27,859 bases of DNA, taken from NCBI GenBank assembly GCA_031400955.1, contig JANNQW010000158.1, positions 1-27,859 of the forward strand, in the 5' to 3' direction. Below are positions 14,408 to 21,271 of this stretch, one piece after another. The translations under genes were made by a program, and so were the position numbers. The stretch comes from VFKE01 sp031400955. GTDB lineage: Bacteria; Verrucomicrobiota; Verrucomicrobiia; Verrucomicrobiales; Verrucomicrobiaceae. The notes below the pieces were generated by a model. It was not told the origin of the DNA. It searched no databases and saw nothing but the letters and a program-made list of their open reading frames with translations. The number at the start of each line of letters is the position of its first letter. Position 1 is the stretch's first letter.

Positions 14408-14785
14408 ATGCCAGTCGCCTTCCAAAAGCTGCTGCGCCTCGCCGAAACGGAGGTCGCCCGCGCGAAGAGCCGCCTGCCCGCCGACGTGCGTGCTGCGGCG
14501 GGCGAATGCGCCGTGCAATTTGAAACCATCGATGACACGCTCCATGCAGGCGAGTCGATCGAGGATGATTTGCTCGGCTTGTTCGAGGGCATGAACCGGC
14601 TCGATCCCCCTCCCTCTGATCCCGGTGACATGCCGCGCATCCGATTGTTTCTCGACAACCTCTGGGACTATGCTGACGGCGATGAAATCACTTTCCGAAG
14701 GGAAGTGCGCAAGACCTACCTCCACGAACTGGGGCACTATCTCGGCTGGGACGAAGAGCAGATCGAGGCGCTGGGACTTGGCTAG
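14408..14785 (+). CDS. Small zincin-type metallopeptidase family protein (PF06262-like)
   Basis: 125 residues. The C-terminal TYLHELGHYLGWDEEQIEALG holds an HExxHxxGxxD zinc motif (His106, Glu107, His110, with Asp115/Glu116 near the third-ligand position), as in the small 'metallopeptidase family' (Zincin_1, formerly DUF1025). Upstream, the conserved IRLFLDNLWDYADGDEITFRREVRKT segment also fits. The family has few studied members and its substrates are unknown. It is a cytosolic protein with no signal peptide. It starts 24 bases after the thioesterase gene and is probably co-transcribed. Its stop TAG (14783-14785) lies in a CTAG that is also the stop of the converging transpeptidase gene. Confidence 0.85.
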   Translation: MPVAFQKLLRLAETEVARAKSRLPADVRAAAGECAVQFETIDDTLHAGESIEDDLLGLFEGMNRLDPPPSDPGDMPRIRLFLDNLWDYADGDEITFRREVRKTYLHELGHYLGWDEEQIEALGLG

Positions 14786-15378
14786 CGCACCACGACCACC
14801 GGCATTCCGATGTAGGCGTGATCGTAAAACTTTTTCACCACACCGCGATCCATGCGGATGCAGCCGTGGCTCGCGGGATAACCCGGAAGATAGCCCTCGT
14901 GCATGCCCACACCGTCGTTTGTCAGGCGCATGAACCACGGCATCGGTGCCGCCACATATCGGCAGCCCGCCGGAACCGGAGTCGAGGGCATGGCATCATC
15001 GTTCACGACATTCTTCGCACCGTCCTCGATCCAGCCATATTTCGATGACTTGTGGTTCGGATTCTTTTGCGTGATTTTATATTGTCCCGGCGGAGTGTTT
15101 CGCCCTTCCTTTCCGGAAGCGATCGCCGCGACGCCGATCACATGGTTGCCACGGTAGAACTGCGCCACCTGCCTTTTCAAATCCACCACGATGCGTGGCG
15201 CTCCCTGCGATCCATCGTCATCCCAGTAGGACACCTGCTCCCCCACGCCGAGTGAAGGCGGAGCCTGCGGTGCTACGCCACCCAGCCCAACAAGATAGTC
15301 TGCACCCTGTTGCTGCGGCGTCTCGCAGGAAGCGAGCAAAATAATTCCGAGAGCGGCGGTCAAAAAATGGATTTTCAT
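14782..15378 (-). CDS. L,D-transpeptidase (YkuD domain) lipoprotein
   Basis: 198 residues from the ATG at 15378, which gives a lipoprotein signal sequence with lipobox ILLASC (Cys18). The catalytic YkuD domain spans about residues 55-198. Its active-site block is GYPASHGCIRMDRGVVKKF (Cys173 as nucleophile, with the upstream His in SHGC), preceded by VGMHEGYLPG. Such enzymes form 3-3 cross-links in peptidoglycan or attach proteins to it, using the m-DAP-containing tetrapeptide. The N-terminal strand region IVVDLKRQVAQFYRGNHVI is the usual start of the domain. Lipid anchoring places it in the periplasm. The stop TAG is shared as CTAG with the converging metallopeptidase gene. It is divergent from uvrA, 112 bases apart. 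Confidence 0.9.
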   Translation of the reverse strand: MKIHFLTAALGIILLASCETPQQQGADYLVGLGGVAPQAPPSLGVGEQVSYWDDDGSQGAPRIVVDLKRQVAQFYRGNHVIGVAAIASGKEGRNTPPGQYKITQKNPNHKSSKYGWIEDGAKNVVNDDAMPSTPVPAGCRYVAAPMPWFMRLTNDGVGMHEGYLPGYPASHGCIRMDRGVVKKFYDHAYIGMPVVVVR

Positions 15379-15490
15379 AAATTCAGCGGGCGCATCGTGC
15401 CTCATTCAGGAGAAACTTCAAGTCCCCCGCTGCGTCCGTTTGCCCCCTGCGCACGAATCGCTACCATCCTTGTTCCGCGCCCGCCCACTC

Positions 15491-18400
15491 ATGTCCCTCC
15501 GCACTCCCACCAAGCTCCCCCTGCCCGACGTGATTCAAATTCGTGGCGCGCGACAGAACAATCTCAAGGGCTTCGATCTCGATCTGCCGCTCGGCAAACT
15601 TAACGTCATCACCGGGCCGAGCGGCTCGGGCAAGTCATCGCTCGCGTTCGATACCATCTACGCGGAGGGCCAGCGCCGCTATGTGGAAACTTTCTCGCCT
15701 TACACGCGACAGTTCTTTGAGCGCATGGACAAGCCGAAGGTGGATGCCATCATCGGCATTCCGCCCGCCATCGCCATCGAGCAGGTCAACAGCATCCGCT
15801 CCACGCGCAGCACAGTTGGCACCATCACGGAGATTAACGATTACCTGAAGATGCTCTTCCCACGCCTCGCGGAAGGCGTATGCCCCGAGTGCCATCGTCC
15901 CGTCAAACCAGAGAGCGCGGAGTCGATTCAACGCGCGTTGTTGGGCGAGCACGCAGGCAAAACGGCGCTGATCCTTTTCGGGGTGCCGGTTCCGGGAAAT
16001 TCGAAAGCGGAAGACTTCTTCGCGTTCCTCCAATCGCAAGGCTACACCCGCGTTCTGCTCTTCGGCGAAATCATCCGCACCGATGAGCCTGCTGCGTTCG
16101 CGAAGCGCAGGCTGCCCGCCATCGTGCAAGTCGTGCAGGATCGCCTCACGCTCGATCAGTCCAACAAAGCGCGCCTGACCGAGGCCATCGAAGCTGCGCT
16201 GCGATTCGGGAAAGGGACGTGTAGCGCGGGCTTCCAGCCTGCGACCTGTTCAACAGGCATTCTGCCTGTTGCCAATGCGGGCAAAATGCCCGCGTCACGA
16301 GCCGCAGGCGAGACGCCTGCGCTACTTTCCTTCTCCACCGACTGGCGCTGCGCCGACTGCGACATCAAGCTCTCCACGCCCACACCGGGCCTCTTCAGTT
16401 TCAACAATCCCATCGGCGCGTGCTCCACCTGTCGCGGATTCGGTCGCACGCTCGGCTTGGACTTAACGAAAGCGATGCCTGAAGAATCGCTCAGCATCCG
16501 CGAAGGACTCGTGAAAGCCTTCAGTGGCGACTCCTACAAAGACTGCCAGAACGATCTCATCAAATGCTGCAAGATGCGCCGTGTGGACATTGATCTGCCC
16601 TATGATCAGTTCAGCGCCGCCGATAAAAAATGGCTCATCGAGGGCGACCGCAGTGATCCCGAGGAAGCTTACATTGCAGGCGAGTGGTATGGCGTGCGTG
16701 GCTTCTTCAAGTGGCAGGAAACGCGAGCCTACAAAATGCACGTGCGCGTTTTCCTCAGTCGCTACCGCGCCTACACCACATGCCACGAATGCGGCGGCGG
16801 ACGCCTGAAGAAGGAGGCGTTTCACTACCGGGTCGAAGGCAAAACGCTGCACGATCTCTGGCAGTTGCCGGTGTGCGATCTGCTGCCGCTCTTGCGCTCC
16901 TGGAGCGTCGGCGGACACGACAAGGCCGCGGCGATGCTGCGGGAAGAAATAGCCTCGCGGCTCAGTTATCTCGAGCGCGCCGGTCTGGGCTACCTGAATC
17001 TTGATCGTCAAACCCGCACGCTCAGCGGTGGCGAACTGCAACGCGTGAATCTCACCACCTGCCTCGGCGCTTCACTCGTAAACACACTGTTCGTTCTCGA
17101 TGAACCGAGCATCGGCCTGCATCCGCGAGACATCGGCCGGCTCATCGGCGTCATGGAAGGCCTGCGCGACAAGGGCAATACATTGCTCGTGGTCGAACAC
17201 GAAGAAGCTGTGATGCGGGCTGCGGACAATCTTGTCGAGATTGGTCCCGGTCGTGGCGAGAAGGGCGGCGAGCTCGTTTTCAACGGATCGCTCCGCGATT
17301 TGATAGAATCTCAGGTAGGGCGGGCTTCCAGCCTGCCTTCAGAAAGCATCCTGCTTTCTGATCAATCCCTGACGACTGGCAAGATGCCAGTCGAAGACAG
17401 CCAGGATGGCCGTCCTACCCAAGCATCCTTTCGCTCGCTCACTGGCGCATATTTATCAGGAGAAAAATCTATCCCCATTCCCGCAAAACGCAGCACGATG
17501 AAACGCGGTCAATCACTGCGCATCGTAGGGGCACGACAGCACAATCTGAAAAATCTCAGCGTGGAGATCCCGCTGGGCGTGCTGTGTTGCATCACCGGAG
17601 TCAGCGGCAGCGGCAAGAGCACGCTCATTCACGATGTGCTCTATCGGAATCTGCTGCGCCAACGGGGTGAGAGCATCGAAGACGAACCCGGACGGGTGAA
17701 GTCCATCGAAGGCGGCGACAAGGTCGGCACGGTCGTGATGGTGGACCAGAGTCCGCTCGCACGCACACCGCGCAGCACGCCCGCAGTTTACACCGGTGCG
17801 TTCGACGCCATCCGCCAGCTTTTTTCAGAAACCGAGGAAGCCAAGGCGGAAGGCATCACGCCCGGCTTCTTCAGTTTCAACAGCGGCGACGGACGTTGCG
17901 AACGCTGCTGCGGCAACGGCTTCGAGAAGATCGAGATGCAGTTCCTCAGCGATCTCTACGTCACCTGCCCCGAATGCGAAGGCAAACGCTACCAGCCGCA
18001 CGCCCTGCGCATCAAACTCGAAGGCAAAAGCATTCACGATGTTCTCTGCATGACTATCGAGGACTCGATGATGTTCTTCACCGAACTCGGTTCAAAGAAG
18101 GCCAAGTCCGTCGTGAACTCCATGGGCCTACTCTGTGAAGCGGGCCTCGATTATCTCCGGCTCGGCCAGCCACTCAACACATTATCCGGCGGCGAAGCGC
18201 AGCGCTTGAAACTCATCGGCCATCTTCTCGAACCAGAATCGTCCGACAAAAAAACACTTTTCCTGCTCGACGAACCGACCACCGGGCTGCACTTCGACGA
18301 CATCGCGCTGCTCTTGAAACTTCTGCAACGCCTCGTGAACGAAGGCCACAGCATTCTGGTCATCGAGCACAACATTGAGGTCATCAAATGCGCCGACTGG

Positions 18401-21271
18401 GTCATTGATCTTGGCCCCGAAGCCGGTGCGACCGGCGGCGAACTCGTCATCGCAGGAACACCGGAAGAGGTCGCGGCGTGTGAAAAATCGTGGACCGGAA
18501 AATATCTGGCTCATGTGCTCAAAAGGAAGGACGGCACTCCTGCCGAACAGTGCCATAAGACGACAAGTTGCGAAGCCGCGAAGCGAATGTCGTCGCTCCT
18601 CGCGTCCGTTATCGCCGAAGAACCCGCCGAGTATCGCGCCTCATCCATTCCGAATTCCATCAGCATCCGCGGCGCGCGCGAGCACAACTTGAAAAACATC
18701 TCGCTCGATATTCCGCGCGATCAGCTTGTCGTCGTCACCGGCTTAAGCGGCTCCGGGAAATCATCGCTCGCATTCGACCTCGTATTTGCCGAGGGCCAGC
18801 GACGCTTCCTCGACAGCATGTCCGTCTATGCACGAACTTTTGTCGAGCAAATGGAAAAGCCTGATGTGGACCTCATCACCGGCGTGCCGCCAACAGTGGC
18901 GATCGAGCAGCGTGTCTCTCGGGGCAGCGGCAAGAGCACCGTCGCCACCATCACCGAGGTCTATCATTTCCTGCGCTTGTTGTTCGCGAAGGTCGGCACG
19001 CAATACTGCCCCGATTGCAATATCGCGGTGGAAAAGCAAAGCGTCAGCGCCGTAGTGAAGACCGTCGAAGATCTCGCGAAAAAATCGCTCGTCCACATCA
19101 TGGCCCCGCTGGTGAAGGCGAGAAAAGGCTTCCACACCGAGGTCGCCGAACATGCCCGCAAGCACGGCATCGAGACACTGCTTGTTGATAGCGCATTCCG
19201 AGACACAGCCAACTTCTCACGACTCGAACGATTCAAGGAACACACGATTGATGCCGTCATCACGCGCACCGAGCGCGGCATGAGCGCACTCGCGTTGCGG
19301 CCGTTCATTGAAAGGGCTCTGAAGATGGGCAAGGGCACGCTCAAGCTACGGTTGCCCGACAAATCCATCCAGATTCTGAACACCGAGATGAGTTGTCCGG
19401 ACTGCGGCATGAGTTTTGAAGAACTCGATCCGCGGCTGTTCTCCTTCAACAGCCCGCACGGCTGGTGCAAGGACTGCCGCGGCTTCGGTGTCACCGTTGC
19501 CAAACCCGATGCGGAACGCCGCGATGACATTTCCCTGCTCGAAACGGAAATGGAGGAAGAGCGGAAGTTCGACAGCGAGGAGCACACGCATGTATTATGC
19601 GCCGCCTGCCATGGCAGCCGCATCAATCCCATCGCGCGCGCCGTTCAGGTCAAAGGCGTGCGTCTTGAACAAATCGTTGCATTGTCTGCCGAGCGCGGTG
19701 GCCAAGCCGTGTCGCAGTTGAAATTCACCGGCACCCAGGATGAGATCGCTCGCGATATCCTGAAGGAGATCGAGCAGCGCCTGCGCTTCATGCGCGAGGT
19801 CGGTCTCGGTTATTTGCAGCTCAACCGCAGCGCCGACACCCTCAGCGGCGGTGAAGCCCAGCGCATCCGGCTGGCGTCACAGCTCGGCTCCAACCTGCGC
19901 GGCGTTTTATATGTGCTCGATGAACCGACCATCGGCCTGCATCCACGCGACAACGAGGCTCTGCTCAACACGCTCATCGCCCTGCGCGACAAGGGCAACT
20001 CGCTGCTCGTCGTTGAGCACGACGAAGAGACCATGCGCCGTGCTGACACCATCATCGACCTCGGTCCCGGCGCCGGTCGCTTCGGTGGCGAGGTGACCGC
20101 GATGGGCACGATCAAAGAAATCCAAAAGAATAAAGCCAGCGTCACCGGCAAGTCCCTGCGCGAGGTGATGAACCACCCGTTGCGCGGCGAGCGGCGTGAG
20201 TTGCCGAAGAAAAATGCAAAAGATGGATGGCTGAAACTCGAAGGCGCGAGCGCGAACAATTTGAAGAATGTCGACGTCAGTATCCCGCTCGGTCGCCTGA
20301 CCATTCTCACCGGCGTGAGCGGCAGCGGGAAGAGCTCGCTGATGCGCGCATCGTTGTTTCCAGCGGTGAAGAACGCTCTCGCCAAACCAAGAACCAAGAA
20401 CCAAGAACCAAGAGCCTATACCACCATCAGCGGTGTCGAGCACATCACCGCCGTTTACGAAGTCGATCAGTCACCCATCGGCAAAACCTCCCGCTCGTGT
20501 CCCGCGACTTATGTAGGCATCCTCGATGACATTAGAAAATTGTTCGCACAACTTCCCGCAGCCCGCGCGCGCGGCTTTGAAGCTGGTCGTTTCTCCTTCA
20601 ACACCGAAGGCGGCCGCTGCGAGACTTGCGGGGGAAACGGTGAGATTAAAGTGGAGATGAACTTCCTGCCGACCACACGCGTGCATTGCGAAATGTGCCA
20701 CGGCCTGCGCTTCAATGCCGCAACCTTGGAAATCGAATATGCTGGCAAGAACATCGGCCAGGTGTTGCGCATGAGTATCACCGAGTCCGCGGAGTTCTTT
20801 AGTAGCATCCCGAGGGTCCAGCGACCGCTGCAATTGCTTGCCGACACTGGCCTCGGCTATCTCCAGCTCGGCCAGCCCAGTCCCACGCTCAGTGGCGGCG
20901 AGGCGCAGCGCCTCAAGCTTGTCACCGAACTCAATGCCGGTCAGGGCCGCAGTGTCACCGAAAAGATGCGCGGCCTGAAGACCAACAAGCGCAATCTCTA
21001 TCTCATCGAGGAACCCACCATCGGCCTGCATCACGCCGACGTCCGCCGCTTGATCGACGTCCTCCACCGCCTTGTGGACGAAGGCCACACCGTCGTCGTC
21101 ATCGAGCATGAACTCAACGTCATCGCCGAAGCCGACTACCTTATCGACATCGGCCCCGAAGCCGGCGAACGCGGGGGCGAGGTTGTCGCCACCGGCACGC
21201 CCGAGGATGTGGCGAAGTGCAAAAAGAGCCGGACGGCACCTTTCTTAAAGCAAGTGCTGCGTGTCAGCTAG
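15491..21271 (+). CDS. uvrA: Excinuclease ABC subunit A, tandem double-length (four ATPase domains)
   Basis: 1926 residues from the ATG at 15491, about twice the usual 940. UvrA recognises bulky DNA lesions with UvrB in nucleotide excision repair. Two complete UvrA units lie head to tail, joined near residues 1010-1040. Walker A motifs start near residues 42 (GPSGSGKSS), 703 (GVSGSGKST), 1084 (GLSGSGKSS) and 1608 (GVSGSGKSS). Each nucleotide-binding domain has an LSGGE signature and a Walker B. The fourth Walker B reads LIEEPTIGLH, with Glu1840 in place of the usual Asp. Zinc-finger Cys pairs are present in both units (for example CADC...CSTC and CETC...CEMC). Chlamydial UvrA proteins are known to be of this double form, which supports a PVC host. 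Four repeat-derived patches interrupt the protein (near residues 244-278, 608-643, 1015-1035 and 1632-1641), all in frame and all between conserved blocks. It is probably transcribed alone. Confidence 0.96.
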   Translation: MSLRTPTKLPLPDVIQIRGARQNNLKGFDLDLPLGKLNVITGPSGSGKSSLAFDTIYAEGQRRYVETFSPYTRQFFERMDKPKVDAIIGIPPAIAIEQVNSIRSTRSTVGTITEINDYLKMLFPRLAEGVCPECHRPVKPESAESIQRALLGEHAGKTALILFGVPVPGNSKAEDFFAFLQSQGYTRVLLFGEIIRTDEPAAFAKRRLPAIVQVVQDRLTLDQSNKARLTEAIEAALRFGKGTCSAGFQPATCSTGILPVANAGKMPASRAAGETPALLSFSTDWRCADCDIKLSTPTPGLFSFNNPIGACSTCRGFGRTLGLDLTKAMPEESLSIREGLVKAFSGDSYKDCQNDLIKCCKMRRVDIDLPYDQFSAADKKWLIEGDRSDPEEAYIAGEWYGVRGFFKWQETRAYKMHVRVFLSRYRAYTTCHECGGGRLKKEAFHYRVEGKTLHDLWQLPVCDLLPLLRSWSVGGHDKAAAMLREEIASRLSYLERAGLGYLNLDRQTRTLSGGELQRVNLTTCLGASLVNTLFVLDEPSIGLHPRDIGRLIGVMEGLRDKGNTLLVVEHEEAVMRAADNLVEIGPGRGEKGGELVFNGSLRDLIESQVGRASSLPSESILLSDQSLTTGKMPVEDSQDGRPTQASFRSLTGAYLSGEKSIPIPAKRSTMKRGQSLRIVGARQHNLKNLSVEIPLGVLCCITGVSGSGKSTLIHDVLYRNLLRQRGESIEDEPGRVKSIEGGDKVGTVVMVDQSPLARTPRSTPAVYTGAFDAIRQLFSETEEAKAEGITPGFFSFNSGDGRCERCCGNGFEKIEMQFLSDLYVTCPECEGKRYQPHALRIKLEGKSIHDVLCMTIEDSMMFFTELGSKKAKSVVNSMGLLCEAGLDYLRLGQPLNTLSGGEAQRLKLIGHLLEPESSDKKTLFLLDEPTTGLHFDDIALLLKLLQRLVNEGHSILVIEHNIEVIKCADWVIDLGPEAGATGGELVIAGTPEEVAACEKSWTGKYLAHVLKRKDGTPAEQCHKTTSCEAAKRMSSLLASVIAEEPAEYRASSIPNSISIRGAREHNLKNISLDIPRDQLVVVTGLSGSGKSSLAFDLVFAEGQRRFLDSMSVYARTFVEQMEKPDVDLITGVPPTVAIEQRVSRGSGKSTVATITEVYHFLRLLFAKVGTQYCPDCNIAVEKQSVSAVVKTVEDLAKKSLVHIMAPLVKARKGFHTEVAEHARKHGIETLLVDSAFRDTANFSRLERFKEHTIDAVITRTERGMSALALRPFIERALKMGKGTLKLRLPDKSIQILNTEMSCPDCGMSFEELDPRLFSFNSPHGWCKDCRGFGVTVAKPDAERRDDISLLETEMEEERKFDSEEHTHVLCAACHGSRINPIARAVQVKGVRLEQIVALSAERGGQAVSQLKFTGTQDEIARDILKEIEQRLRFMREVGLGYLQLNRSADTLSGGEAQRIRLASQLGSNLRGVLYVLDEPTIGLHPRDNEALLNTLIALRDKGNSLLVVEHDEETMRRADTIIDLGPGAGRFGGEVTAMGTIKEIQKNKASVTGKSLREVMNHPLRGERRELPKKNAKDGWLKLEGASANNLKNVDVSIPLGRLTILTGVSGSGKSSLMRASLFPAVKNALAKPRTKNQEPRAYTTISGVEHITAVYEVDQSPIGKTSRSCPATYVGILDDIRKLFAQLPAARARGFEAGRFSFNTEGGRCETCGGNGEIKVEMNFLPTTRVHCEMCHGLRFNAATLEIEYAGKNIGQVLRMSITESAEFFSSIPRVQRPLQLLADTGLGYLQLGQPSPTLSGGEAQRLKLVTELNAGQGRSVTEKMRGLKTNKRNLYLIEEPTIGLHHADVRRLIDVLHRLVDEGHTVVVIEHELNVIAEADYLIDIGPEAGERGGEVVATGTPEDVAKCKKSRTAPFLKQVLRVS
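16221..16325. repeat. Four-hairpin palindromic element A, in frame in uvrA
   Basis: 105 bp bounded by GTAGCGC and GCGCTAC. It has four successive stems, each with a 3-nt loop: 16226-16242 (GCGGGCT TCC AGCCTGC, one G-T pair), 16251-16271 (9 bp, loop TTC), 16275-16295 (9 bp, one G-T pair, loop AAA) and 16303-16321 (8 bp, loop AGA). It encodes about 35 residues (GFQPATC...GILPVAN...GKMPASR...GETPAL) just before the first zinc-finger Cys pair of the first UvrA unit. Confidence 0.9.
17315..17418. repeat. Four-hairpin palindromic element B, in frame in uvrA
   Basis: 104 bp bounded by GTAG and CTAC. Stems lie at 17320-17336 (identical to stem 1 of element A), 17340-17360 (9 bp, loop TCC), 17373-17393 (9 bp, loop AGA) and 17396-17414 (8 bp, one mismatch, loop GGA). 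It encodes about 35 residues (VGRASSLPS...GKMPVEDSQDGRPT) immediately before SLTGAYLSG, the conserved end of the first ATPase domain. Relative to its GTAG end it is read in a different frame from element A. Confidence 0.9.
18532..18594. repeat. Inverted-repeat patch in the linker between the two UvrA units
   Basis: GGCACT (18533-18538) pairs with AGTGCC (18549-18554), with CGGCA/TGCCG nested within 18532-18545. Next, GACGACA (18559-18565) pairs with TGTCGTC (18588-18594) around a GCGAAGCCGCGAAGCG-like centre. The patch encodes part of the stretch from KDGTPAEQCHKTTSCEAAKR onward, which is not UvrA-like, before the second unit begins at SISIRGAREHNLKN. Confidence 0.6.
20386..20413. repeat. Perfect four-unit ACCAAGA heptamer array in uvrA
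   Basis: ACCAAGA occurs four times without change, followed by GCC. It encodes most of KPRTKNQEPRA, a non-conserved stretch between LFPAVKNAL and the conserved GVEHITAVYEVDQSPIGKT of the fourth ATPase domain. A degenerate copy of the same array lies at 9705-9738. Confidence 0.85.

Noticed and set aside
15379..15490. SOS (LexA) box ahead of uvrA
   Set aside because: Neither a CTGT-N8-ACAG nor a GAAC-N4-GTTC type site is visible in the 112-base gap.
16221..17418. CRISPR-like or integron attC array reading of the repeats in uvrA
   Set aside because: There are only two units about 1 kb apart, inside one coding sequence, with no spacers, cas genes or integrase.
15635..21109. Numerous open frames opposite and within uvrA
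   Set aside because: They mirror the high third-position GC of uvrA and show no domain, signal or start context.
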